Source: a virus. Taken from it: a DNA stretch of 20,985 nt. The DNA is taken from the IMG/VR virus record IMGVR_UViG_3300032223_003682, positions 1 to 20,985 of that record; one strand, written 5' to 3'. Numbering within the stretch: position 1 is the first letter of the stretch; every line of letters starts with the position of its first letter. A model generated the notes under the pieces. The model did not search any database and had not been told where the DNA came from. It saw nothing but the letters and a program-made list of their open reading frames with translations. The position numbers and the translations under genes were made by a program. This document shows, piece by piece, positions 1 to 7,869 of this stretch.

Positions 1-489
1 CTAAGGCAGTGCAGTTGAATGTATATTGCCAGATATGAACCAATCACTTGAATTGGTTTGTTGGGATAAGATTAAGTTCTGTAAATTGGTAGTTGAAATG
101 TTAACTGGCAAATCACTCACATTGCCAAGGCTTAGATTTATAATATCAGTCATTTGGCTGGGTGAAATAGTGATGTCTGCGACTTTTGTAATTGTTGTAG
201 TTTTTTGAATCAATATTACTCCGCTATCGCTTATATTTGTAATAAGGACAATATTTAATTTTAGTTTCACAGACACAACAAAATTAGTAGATCTTTTAGA
301 TACAATTACTGCTTGTAAATTAGTGGTACCAACAGGTACTTCATTCGTTATTCCTAAAGAGTTAACTCCAGATATAATGGTTGAGAGCTCGCTATCATTG
401 AGCAATTTGCGAAATATTGTTTGCGAATATTGTTGGGCGCCTGCAATTAAACAGTTGAGTAATAATAACAATGTTAGTATTTTTTTCAT
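1..489 (-). CDS. Small secreted protein of unknown function
   Basis: A 162-residue protein that I do not recognise. The N-terminus (MKKILTLLLLLNCLIAGAQQ) is a textbook Sec signal peptide: lysines, a leucine-rich core and a likely cut near AGAQ/Q. The mature part is rich in Ser, Thr, Asn and Ile and looks like beta-structure, with alternating hydrophobics such as VVSVKLKLNIVLI; no catalytic motif is visible. A Cys lies in the hydrophobic core (LLNC), but the surrounding residues do not form a good lipobox. It follows the next secreted gene by 3 bases, so the two are probably co-transcribed as the tail of the virion operon. The start is the ATG directly before KKIL; no Shine-Dalgarno is seen. 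The gene is clearly more AT-rich than the baseplate genes, as is its neighbour, suggesting a recently acquired pair. It is complete, with a TAG stop at 1-3. Confidence 0.75.
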   Translation of the reverse strand: MKKILTLLLLLNCLIAGAQQYSQTIFRKLLNDSELSTIISGVNSLGITNEVPVGTTNLQAVIVSKRSTNFVVSVKLKLNIVLITNISDSGVILIQKTTTITKVADITISPSQMTDIINLSLGNVSDLPVNISTTNLQNLILSQQTNSSDWFISGNIHSTALP

Positions 490-492
490 AAT

Positions 493-1347
493 TTAATTTG
501 TATGAGTTGCTTCGAAATTTAATATTGCGGCTTCGTCCATGTGATTTGTATAAAAATAAAAATCGTGAATTTCTAAACTTCCAACACCAGGATTAAAAGT
601 TTGCCCAATAGATATTGTCATTGGCTTTCCATCATACCAAATTTCTTGACCAAAATCAGCAATACCATAGTTTCCTGGGACAGATTCAATATTAATATCA
701 TCTAATGGATTATGATAATCGTTCTGATAGGCAGTTCTTAATCCTAAAATATTATTCCAAGTTATTATATACCATGTTTCAGCTGTTCCGATATCACCAC
801 AATTATAATTTTCACCAATTGTTACATCAGGTCCTAGAACAGCATACCAAAAAGAGTCATAAGTATAAGGCGCTTGAAAATAAATCAAATTTTCATTAAA
901 TGCCATTGTGCCAATGGCTTCTGTAGATATTAATGTAAAATCGGTAATAGCTATTCCAAATCCTGTATAAGGGTCATCGGCATTATCGTATCTTATCTTT
1001 ACTGCATATGTACCCTCAAGTGGAACTAATTGTTCTCGTGTCCAAGAACTAAATTCTTTATTGATTGGAGAAGTTGAACCATCAACTGGCACAGAGATAT
1101 AAGTTTTCCCACCGCTAGAATGAAACGTACCAGAATATACATCTAAATCATAACCATTATCAGTAATATCACGAAGTAAACCATCTTGATTTGGAGTTCC
1201 ATTATAAGCAAATAATGGAACAAGTTGTGGGGCTGCAGTAATTTTTGGTTTAGCTATATTAAGAAAAACTGGATCACGCAACGAAAACGCCATTTGAGAA
1301 TGGGTATTCCCAGCAATCAATAATAAAAATAAAATAAAATATTTCAT
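493..1347 (-). CDS. Secreted protein of unknown function
   Basis: A 284-residue protein that I do not recognise. The reading frame is open to 1401, but the ATG at 1345-1347 gives a clean signal peptide (MKYFILFLLLIAGNTHSQ) and lies 1 base after the upstream stop, so I chose it. Cleavage is likely after HSQ. The mature part is rich in aromatic residues, Asp, Gly and Asn (for example YDLDVYSGTFHSSGGKTYISVP and FYFYTNHMDEAAIL), as in extracellular beta-sandwich or adhesin-type domains, but I see no named motif. Only one Cys remains in the mature chain. It sits between the fibre gene and another secreted protein, with almost no gap on either side. AT-rich composition matches the fibre 3' end, so gene and fibre tip may have arrived together. 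A role in host-surface binding or modification is inference. Confidence 0.75.
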   Translation of the reverse strand: MKYFILFLLLIAGNTHSQMAFSLRDPVFLNIAKPKITAAPQLVPLFAYNGTPNQDGLLRDITDNGYDLDVYSGTFHSSGGKTYISVPVDGSTSPINKEFSSWTREQLVPLEGTYAVKIRYDNADDPYTGFGIAITDFTLISTEAIGTMAFNENLIYFQAPYTYDSFWYAVLGPDVTIGENYNCGDIGTAETWYIITWNNILGLRTAYQNDYHNPLDDINIESVPGNYGIADFGQEIWYDGKPMTISIGQTFNPGVGSLEIHDFYFYTNHMDEAAILNFEATHTN

Positions 1348-1348
1348 A

Positions 1349-3646
1349 TTATGGTTGATAAGGCGCAGCAAACACATTGGTCCCAAAGCACTTAAATGCA
1401 ACTAATCCATTTGTTAACACTACTAAATTGGTATTATTGGGGCTCCAGATCTGGGGCCAAGCAACAGTAATACCAGTGCCAAAAACAGTTGCGCCAATAT
1501 ATTTAGCATACCCACTTGATGCAACTCCAGTGGCTGAAGTGAATGTAATATTGTTGGTAATGGCAATCTCATTTAAATTAAAATTTAATACTGCTGTTGT
1601 TTGTGTAGTAGCATTAAAAATTAAATTTGCTGGGTTAAGGTTTGTTAATGCTGAACCATCTCCAATATATGTGCCGGTAAACGTGCCAGAGTAGTTGGCA
1701 TTGAGCGTGACCGGTGTATTGAAAGTCAGCGATGTCGGATAGTTTGTTCCGCCAAACACATTCAGCGCATAGGTTCCACTTGAAGTGACGGCATCGCAAA
1801 TCACACGACGAACCACGTAGAATCCCGCCGCGTTGGTCGAGGTGTATTGCTGACCGCCTGAAATCCACGAATAGGCGTTGGTGGTTCCCGGCGTGATGGT
1901 TTGTGCTGCGCCGTAAGTAATCTGTTGCAGATTGGTCTTATCATAGGTGATGTAGATGTCAGGGTCAATCTGAATGCTTGGATTTGGCCCATTGCCTGTG
2001 AAGTTCAGATAAAATGTTGAAACGAATGGACCAGACACGGACTGATAGGCATTGGTCGTTATGATGGTCGCAAAGATTTGACCAACCGTAAGATTGGTAA
2101 ATGACTTGATGTAGTTGGTCGGAGCCGTTGAGCCGAACAAAAGAGCAACCATGTTGGTGGTCGTTCCCACGCGATTCGTGATTCCGACGTTGGTGGTGTT
2201 CAAAGAGCCGTAAAGGATTTGACCGGATTTGAGAATCGAGGCGACGTAGTTTGCCGTGACTAGTTGATTGGCCGATGGACTGGCCGTATTGGTCGAGATG
2301 TCAAACACACTATTGGTGATGTAGAGTGGACCTTGAACGTAGCCTTGCACTTGCAGTGTGTTCGTGACGTAGATGGAGGGGAAGTTGGTATTGTTTGCGA
2401 TGGATGTGTTGACGAAATTCGTGGAAGCTAATCCATTGGTCAGACCGGGCAGCGAGTTCGTGTAGAGGAATACGACCGGATTCGAGTACACGACGGTCGT
2501 GAAGTTGTTCGTTGCCGCCACTACGAGGTTAGTCGTAGTAGTTAGATTCGCGCTATTGGTAGCCGAGATCTGAGTGAGTACAAAGTTTGTCGTAGCCAGA
2601 CCATTGGTGATGGAACTAGTCACGAAGCCGTTGGTCAATGCCGGCAGTGAGCTCGTGTAGAGAATGGCTGAAGGATTGGTATAGACTAGAGTCGTAAAGT
2701 TGTTCGTTGCCGCCACTACGAGGTTAGTCGTGGTCGTCAGATTGGCACCATTGGTCGCAGAGATCTGCGTCAGTACGAAGTTTGTAGTGGCTAGACCATT
2801 CGTGATCGAAGAAGTGACAAATCCATTCGTAGCATTATTGACATAGTTTGTGGTGGCCAATCCATTCGTGATCGAAGACGTAACGAAGCCATTAGTAGCG
2901 GCATTTACATAGTTCGTAGTAGCCAAGCCGTTCGTAATGCTTGAGGTAACGAAACCATTCGTAGCATTATTGACATAGTTCGTAGTGGCTAAGCCGTTAG
3001 TCACGGAAGCAGTTGCATAGTTCGAAGGATTTGAATTCAGATAGAACGCCGTCGCATTCGAATAGGCCGCCGTACCCAATCCAGCAAGATTGGTAGACGC
3101 GATGTTGGTTATTCCAGATCCGTTGCCGTAGATCACGCCGCCGATATATGCGCTGTTCGTTACGTAGATTCCTGGAAAATTGGTATTGCCAGTTGCAATT
3201 GCAGAATTGACGTAGTTCGTCGTAGCCAGTCCATTTGTAATCGAAGCCATCACGAAGCCGTTAGTGGCGTTATTGACGTAGTTAGTCGTTGCCAATCCGT
3301 TCGTGATGCTCGATGTCACGAATCCATTAGTCAGAGCAGGAAGCGAACTCGTATAGAGTATTGAACTCGGATTGGTATAGACCAGAGTCGTGAAGTTATT
3401 CGTGACGCTCTTGGCATAGTTCGTAGTGGCCAGACCATTCGTAATAGCCGATGTGACCAGACCGTTCGTAGCCGATGTGATCAGTGCATTTACCTCAGAG
3501 GTAGAATACACGACCAGACCAGTTCGAGCCGTATACGCATTGGTCGTAGTCGTCCACGGAGAAGCCGTGACCGGTGCCAAAGCGAATGCATCAAATCCCG
3601 TCATCACGAACAGCGCGACGATCAGGCCAAATATAAAGTTTCTCAT
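1349..3646 (-). CDS. Repeat-rich tail fibre-like protein with signal peptide
   Basis: A 765-residue Thr/Asn/Ala-rich repeat protein, probably a fibre. After the N-terminal 45 residues it is built from degenerate repeats of the type GLATTNYVNNATNGFVTSSITN (22 residues), plus a 65-residue unit containing LTQISATN and ANLTTTTNLV. Two stretches, YGNGSGITNI and YIGDGSALTNL, match the GxGSxLTxI signature common in phage fibres. Start choice is firm: its ATG overlaps the TGA of the previous gene (ATGA at 3643-3646), implying translational coupling. Oddly, that start gives a hydrophobic, signal-peptide-like N-terminus (MRNFIFGLIVALFVMTGFDAFA), unexpected for a cytoplasmically assembled fibre. The last ~110 codons are AT-rich, unlike the rest, suggesting an exchanged C-terminal tip. 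An exported adhesin is the main alternative. Confidence 0.75.
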   Translation of the reverse strand: MRNFIFGLIVALFVMTGFDAFALAPVTASPWTTTTNAYTARTGLVVYSTSEVNALITSATNGLVTSAITNGLATTNYAKSVTNNFTTLVYTNPSSILYTSSLPALTNGFVTSSITNGLATTNYVNNATNGFVMASITNGLATTNYVNSAIATGNTNFPGIYVTNSAYIGGVIYGNGSGITNIASTNLAGLGTAAYSNATAFYLNSNPSNYATASVTNGLATTNYVNNATNGFVTSSITNGLATTNYVNAATNGFVTSSITNGLATTNYVNNATNGFVTSSITNGLATTNFVLTQISATNGANLTTTTNLVVAATNNFTTLVYTNPSAILYTSSLPALTNGFVTSSITNGLATTNFVLTQISATNSANLTTTTNLVVAATNNFTTVVYSNPVVFLYTNSLPGLTNGLASTNFVNTSIANNTNFPSIYVTNTLQVQGYVQGPLYITNSVFDISTNTASPSANQLVTANYVASILKSGQILYGSLNTTNVGITNRVGTTTNMVALLFGSTAPTNYIKSFTNLTVGQIFATIITTNAYQSVSGPFVSTFYLNFTGNGPNPSIQIDPDIYITYDKTNLQQITYGAAQTITPGTTNAYSWISGGQQYTSTNAAGFYVVRRVICDAVTSSGTYALNVFGGTNYPTSLTFNTPVTLNANYSGTFTGTYIGDGSALTNLNPANLIFNATTQTTAVLNFNLNEIAITNNITFTSATGVASSGYAKYIGATVFGTGITVAWPQIWSPNNTNLVVLTNGLVAFKCFGTNVFAAPYQP
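2480..2830 (-). repeat. Duplicated 195-bp coding unit in fibre gene
   Basis: Two copies of a longer unit, offset by 195 bp: the shared string ctacgaggttagtcgt starts at 2521 and again at 2716. Each codes for about 65 residues including TNFVLTQISATN, NLTTTTNLVVAATNNFTT and LYTSSLP-type segments. This is a second repeat length nested in the same gene as the 66-bp repeats. Ends are approximate. Confidence 0.7.
2795..3005 (-). repeat. Tandem 66-bp coding repeats in fibre gene
   Basis: About three consecutive copies of a 66-bp unit coding for the 22-residue motif GLATTNYVNNATNGFVTSSITN. Codon-level differences between copies show divergence under protein-level constraint. Further single copies lie near 3190-3340 and 3415-3470. 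Unit boundaries are approximate, read by eye. Confidence 0.75.
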
Positions 3647-4146
3647 AGTTGAACGAATGCCTGCCAGCCGGTCGTGGAGTATCCAGACATCTTGAAATAG
3701 AGCGTGTTGGCGTCTACATCTATGTATGAATATCCGGGAGGAGCCGAGACGATTCCTTCCGGAGATCCGTGGCCGCTCAGGCGATACGGATAGATGGGAG
3801 GAGCCGCATTGGGCGTCGTTGCCGCAGGAGTAAATTCGATCTGACCTTCAAGCACACGAGTCACGTTGCCAGAAGCCGTAGAGAACATCTCGACGTCGTA
3901 CACGTATCGTCCAGCTTTGGTAGCGCGAGTGACGTCTGGAGTCAGATTGATGGCGATCTTTCCAGAGGTCGTCGAGATGACCTGACAGATGAAGTCCGTG
4001 AGATTGGCAGACGAGTAGCTCTTACGAAACTGCGAGCGAAAGCTCTGACCGGTGACGTCGAGCGGAAGTCCATTCGGATCTTTGAGATCTACGATCGCCG
4101 CAAAGGATGAGCCCTGATCGGCCGTTAAGTTAGCTACGATTGCCAT
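3643..4146 (-). CDS. Small virion protein, Ig-like/BppU-N-like
   Basis: A 167-residue protein. The first ~115 residues follow the pattern of small phage baseplate/fibre-base beta-sandwich domains: a strand with a polar start (NLTADQGSSFAAIVDL), DPNGLPLDVTGQSFRSQFRK, then GKIAINLTPDVT, KAGRYVYDVEM and RVLEGQIEFTP. This resembles the N-terminal domain of BppU-type proteins and many cyanophage virion proteins; the family call is from pattern memory only. The C-terminal ~45 residues (PYRLSGHGSPEG, GYSYIDVDANTLYFKMSG, GWQAFVQL) resemble the short collar motifs that precede fibre tips. It overlaps the fibre start by 4 bases, so coupled expression and a fibre-attachment role are plausible. GC content is similar to the baseplate genes, unlike the AT-rich gene upstream. 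Confidence 0.75.
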   Translation of the reverse strand: MAIVANLTADQGSSFAAIVDLKDPNGLPLDVTGQSFRSQFRKSYSSANLTDFICQVISTTSGKIAINLTPDVTRATKAGRYVYDVEMFSTASGNVTRVLEGQIEFTPAATTPNAAPPIYPYRLSGHGSPEGIVSAPPGYSYIDVDANTLYFKMSGYSTTGWQAFVQL

Positions 4147-4147
4147 A

Positions 4148-4846
4148 TTATGACACGGTATATGAATTAAATACTACTGTATTTGCTGTTGTGAGCGGTA
4201 TGAGAGCGTTTGATGCAATTTGCCTTCCTGTAGTTAGAATTGGATTTTTTCTATTTGCGGCTCTTACGGCATTGATGTAGATAGAATAATCACGATTCAA
4301 TATAGCGTAGGGACCATTTGCGCCAGAAGATATATATGAGTGAGGAGCTTGGATAGAAGCTGCACTTATATCATACGTGTGCGTGATGATTGTAGTAGGA
4401 TTGGTCATATATTTTACTACAAATGAGTTAACAGACCAATACCAGTTGTTGCCTCCAGAATTATCAACACTTAAAGTCATACCCTGTGCAGGCAATCCAT
4501 ATGTAAAATTTGTATTCACCGGCTGTGGGTATGGACCACCGCCCGCTGTACCTCTTGTTAATACGTATTGATATTCTGTAGCATTCCACGTCACGTTATA
4601 CGTATGAAATGGACCACTGGCAGTAGAATTACAGTAACCAAATACCATTGTCTGTCCAGGACAAATAAGAGCTAAATTGTCATCATTTGACGAACCCATC
4701 GTAATAGAATGGATAAAGGGATACGGTAAAGGAGGAAGAGTCAGATTATTAACATCCGTTCCCATGTTATTGATCTTCTGACGCTGAATCTCAAACGTAT
4801 CAGACTGAAGGACAGGAACTGACGGAGTTGTTGTGATATTTGACAT
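4148..4846 (-). CDS. Virion-associated protein of unknown function
   Basis: A 232-residue protein without a family I can name. Its N-terminus (VPVLQSDTFEIQRQKINNMGTDVNNL) has the DTFExxRQKxNNxG-xxxNL pattern often seen at the start of structural proteins in T4-like phages of marine hosts, where it is thought to dock the protein to the particle. The body is rich in Tyr, Thr and Asn and probably beta-structured (for example WNATEYQYVLTRG, NNWYWSVNSFVVKYM). It lies between gp8 and the Ig-like protein with 1- to 4-base spacings. Base composition is noticeably more AT-rich than both flanking genes, which suggests a separate origin. A decoration, fibre or fibre-connector role is inference from position. 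Confidence 0.7.
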   Translation of the reverse strand: MSNITTTPSVPVLQSDTFEIQRQKINNMGTDVNNLTLPPLPYPFIHSITMGSSNDDNLALICPGQTMVFGYCNSTASGPFHTYNVTWNATEYQYVLTRGTAGGGPYPQPVNTNFTYGLPAQGMTLSVDNSGGNNWYWSVNSFVVKYMTNPTTIITHTYDISAASIQAPHSYISSGANGPYAILNRDYSIYINAVRAANRKNPILTTGRQIASNALIPLTTANTVVFNSYTVS

Positions 4847-4850
4847 AAAA

Positions 4851-6614
4851 TTAAAATTGTGTTACGATCGTAATCGATTCGGACTGACCAGCCGCTTGAG
4901 TGATCGGTGTGCGATTTTGTACAAAAATGACGTCACCAGTACCATCCGTATATTCTTCAGCTGCTGATACGGCAGAAATGCTAGCACCTGCTACTACGGA
5001 ACTTGAATAGATTGGTTTTCTCCAAATTTTCAAGCTAGTTGGAGATGCAGTAGTAAAAGGTACCGGCGTGATATTTTCTCCCAATGTACCAAAAGTCGAC
5101 GAGTTTTGATGATAGTATACCTTTGAGCCTACCACTTGATCGACCCATCCGCGGGCAGAACCAGCAGTACCTGAACCCTGTTCAATGATGTCTCCAGCCT
5201 CAGGCATAGGAGTTGTAGTACCACCAAGCGTCAACGACTTAAGGCATCGATATGTAATCGTCGATCCGGTCGAAGAGTTAAAGACTACTGGATTTCGAAT
5301 GAGTGAGAGCTGACGAATCTGATCGCTTGAAGGAACATCAGCCGATCCGGGATATACTGTATCATATGAGAATGAACCATAAAAACCAGCATACCAAGCA
5401 GGAAGGTCAGACGTGACGTCGTATCCAAACCCCTTTATAGGCGTGATTCGAGGAATAATAGTGGCAGGAGAAGTTCCTGCACCAGTCACAAAGCGAACCG
5501 TGCCGGTCGTATAATTAGATCCCGGAGCCGTCATTGCTACCTTCAAGATGGCACCGCTACTTGAATCGATACTTATGACTTGACCGGTTGCACCGGTGCC
5601 ATCGCCGTCGACGGCAAATGTTGAAGAGGTTGTATATCCAGATCCACCTTGACCGGTCACAACGCGATATGAATATATTGCTCCGACTGATGTTGTAGTG
5701 GCAGTCGTGATTGTCGTTGAAGTACCAGTCGTCGTCGCGCGGCGATAGATCTTAAAGAATTGATTTGAATCGAGCGCACCTGAAACGTTTGACGTTAAAC
5801 CTTGAGCCGTCAAAGTTCCTGCTGTATCCAGGCCCAAATTGGACACATATACCCAACGATACATGTCTGCGCCGGCTGAACCTACCGCACCAATTATGGT
5901 AGCCGAGGTGTCTGGAGAAACCGTGACCGATTGCGATGAAGATGAGTCAATACCAGATTGAGCACAGATATAGACTTTAGAATTATACACGACATAGCAA
6001 GGATAAGCCGTATATTGAGTAGATCCACTGGTAACATTTGTAGCATAGAAGCAGCTTGGATCCGTAGGATCCCAGGCTTTGTAGAAGCTACCGGATATCC
6101 AATTATAACGAGGAAGCACATATCCAGCATTACCATAGATGGCCGTCTGTGAAGCGGCCGATCCAGTATTGAATGCGACAACTACTTTCTGTAGTGCGAT
6201 CAAATTATTGCGCGTATCAACTTCTGTCTTCACGGAGGCGATTGGAGATCCTGGAGACGCATCAGATCCATCTGGCGTCTTATAGGGATCTGACTTGCCA
6301 ATTCCGATGTAGTACTGAGAAAAGAAAGAAAGCAAGGCACCTGATAGCGTAACAGTTGGAGACGGACTGACCGTAAAGCTATTAGTACTAATCGACGTGA
6401 TGATCGTAGTAGTTGACGAGGTCAGAGATCCTGTACCCGATGTGATTACGACTGCCATGCCAGCTTGCAAATTAGCAGGAATAGTTCCTGATGCAGGAGT
6501 AATCGTTGAGACGGACGACGAGCAGTTCGCAATCATCACCTTTGGCAGAGTCATCTCGTCAAAGATGTTCTGCACGTTGTTCTTACGAAAGCGGTGTGTA
6601 ATAATAGCTGACAT
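4851..6614 (-). CDS. gp8: Baseplate wedge protein gp8
   Basis: A 587-residue relative of T4 gp8 (334 residues), a wedge component of the baseplate periphery. The anchors are ordered as in T4: residues 8-20 (RFRKNNVQNIFDEM, T4 KFRTEKMLNFYNS), 101-111 (YYIGIGKSDPY, T4 IFITFGRSEPW), 167-179 (LPRYNWISG), 206-218 (CYVVYNSKVYICA), 433-445 (IRQLSLIRNPVVF, T4 FRQISIITNPLEA) and the C-terminus 567-587 (NRTPITQAAGQSESITIVTQF, T4 NRPPIIMAMDQTEEINILFTF). The extra length comes from an N-terminal beta insertion (about 24-98) and a Gly-rich region (about 310-395) carrying two GxGYTT / GSNYTTG repeats, as in cyanophage gp8 homologues. An exact late box ends 14 bases before the ATG; there is no Shine-Dalgarno. 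Confidence 0.9.
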   Translation of the reverse strand: MSAIITHRFRKNNVQNIFDEMTLPKVMIANCSSSVSTITPASGTIPANLQAGMAVVITSGTGSLTSSTTTIITSISTNSFTVSPSPTVTLSGALLSFFSQYYIGIGKSDPYKTPDGSDASPGSPIASVKTEVDTRNNLIALQKVVVAFNTGSAASQTAIYGNAGYVLPRYNWISGSFYKAWDPTDPSCFYATNVTSGSTQYTAYPCYVVYNSKVYICAQSGIDSSSSQSVTVSPDTSATIIGAVGSAGADMYRWVYVSNLGLDTAGTLTAQGLTSNVSGALDSNQFFKIYRRATTTGTSTTITTATTTSVGAIYSYRVVTGQGGSGYTTSSTFAVDGDGTGATGQVISIDSSSGAILKVAMTAPGSNYTTGTVRFVTGAGTSPATIIPRITPIKGFGYDVTSDLPAWYAGFYGSFSYDTVYPGSADVPSSDQIRQLSLIRNPVVFNSSTGSTITYRCLKSLTLGGTTTPMPEAGDIIEQGSGTAGSARGWVDQVVGSKVYYHQNSSTFGTLGENITPVPFTTASPTSLKIWRKPIYSSSVVAGASISAVSAAEEYTDGTGDVIFVQNRTPITQAAGQSESITIVTQF

Positions 6615-6621
6615 AGTTTAA

Positions 6622-7869
6622 TTAGGGATATTTATACGCATCGGGCGAGAAGGTGATCGTCAATCCTGAATTCATAGTCGAGCTCAAAGACGTGAGCAGT
6701 GTGACTGTACCAGACACAGTATTGACCGATGAGCTGCTATAGTTGACGATCGCCGAAGACGTAGCTCCAAAACTACTGGTACCAGTGACGACCATTCCGG
6801 GAACGATGTTGAGTACTGAATACGTTCCTACGGAAAGAGTATAGGTACCTGAAGCAAACGACGCGGTCGTCAATACGCTAAACTGATTGACGGCGCCGAT
6901 GTTAGACCAGTCAGCATACGTGTATGACGGCGTATTCTGATTGGCTTCATTATAGGCCGCATCCGCTTCTTTTATTATGTAATTTGCAAATTGTGCTAAT
7001 TCAGTCGAGTCGAGAAACCATAGAGCATTTTGATAATCGAGTCGAGCATTCACCATTCTACTATCTGATTGTTCAACGATTCCGTTGTTATTGAGTATTG
7101 ACTGAATATGATACTTAAATCCAACTGGATGAACCAAAGCTCGATAGGCTTTTTCAAAAGTGCTATTTGCAACACCCGTCTGAATGATGTAGCTAAATGG
7201 AGTCCAAGCCTGAATTGGGGTCTGACCATAGACCGTCGTACTGCCTTTCACGCTAGTAGCGGCAATAGTCATTCCAGATGCTGTGAGCCAAGGCTTGATG
7301 TATTGGCTCTGTATCGTATCTGGCGAAGAAAAATCGTTGACATCTAAGATAGAAGCCGTGTCGTTATAAAAAGCCAAAAAGAAAGCTGCAGCGGAATTTC
7401 GAGATCCACGAATCCTATAAAAGTACTTTACTATCTTTTGATACAATGCCGCGCGCGGGCCTGCAAATAATTCTGGAGACTTCAAACGATTATACATAGG
7501 CACCGTCGACGTCGATGACATATATGTCGGAATCGGCACATATTGCGCAATCGTATTTTGAATGTGTGATAGATAGTCCGCGTCGACCTGATCGGGATCG
7601 AGTTCAGCCAAAATCGAATAGATGATGTTTGATGGACCAGATCCACTCTTTCCAGACAGTACCGTACCAGTCGTAGTCGACAGCGTATATTGATTCAACG
7701 TCACGGTCGAAGTCGACCAGGCATTGATGTTCATGTACTTATAATACTCCCTGAGGAGCATCAAGAAGTTCGTAGCCGTGACTCGTATCTGCTCAGGAAG
7801 CAGATCTGGAGACCTAGGAGCTTCTAGGTTGCGAGGCTGAGAGTCATTGATTCCAAGCGTAGATATCAT
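6622..7869 (-). CDS. Baseplate wedge-associated protein, gp7 position
   Basis: A 415-residue structural protein between gp6 and gp8, where T4 has gp7 (1032 residues). Residues 28-50 (IRVTATNFLMLLREYYKYMN) and 88-180 (ELDPDQVDADYLSHI, then YQKIVKYFYRIRGSRNSAAAFFLAFYND) match a helical pattern common in virion proteins of marine T4-like phages: EFLxxYYxW, then D-I-D-x-T, then FYxxKGSxxSxxFFFRxxF. I cannot align it to T4 gp7 itself, so I give no symbol. The last ~75 residues (335-410) form a small beta domain (VPGMVVTGTSS, VSGTVTLLTSLSS, GLTITF) that recurs in gp6 and gp8. The start overlaps the gp6 stop by 4 bases (ATGA). No Shine-Dalgarno. Confidence 0.75.
   Translation of the reverse strand: MISTLGINDSQPRNLEAPRSPDLLPEQIRVTATNFLMLLREYYKYMNINAWSTSTVTLNQYTLSTTTGTVLSGKSGSGPSNIIYSILAELDPDQVDADYLSHIQNTIAQYVPIPTYMSSTSTVPMYNRLKSPELFAGPRAALYQKIVKYFYRIRGSRNSAAAFFLAFYNDTASILDVNDFSSPDTIQSQYIKPWLTASGMTIAATSVKGSTTVYGQTPIQAWTPFSYIIQTGVANSTFEKAYRALVHPVGFKYHIQSILNNNGIVEQSDSRMVNARLDYQNALWFLDSTELAQFANYIIKEADAAYNEANQNTPSYTYADWSNIGAVNQFSVLTTASFASGTYTLSVGTYSVLNIVPGMVVTGTSSFGATSSAIVNYSSSSVNTVSGTVTLLTSLSSTMNSGLTITFSPDAYKYP
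6629..6636 (-). promoter_or_regulatory. T4-type late promoter box before gp8
   Basis: Exact TATAAATA on the minus strand, inside the last codons of the preceding gene. Fourteen bases separate it from the gp8 ATG at 6614. If initiation is about 6 bases past the box as in T4, the leader is only about 9 nt. Confidence 0.7.

Noticed and set aside
1-489. Possible lipoprotein signal (LLNC)
   Set aside because: The Cys is inside the hydrophobic core with Asn before it, and a standard signal peptidase I site (AGAQ/Q) follows.
2480-3480. Dense direct repeats that might suggest a CRISPR array
   Set aside because: The 66- and 195-bp units are coding, vary at codon level, lie back to back without unique spacers, and sit within one open frame.
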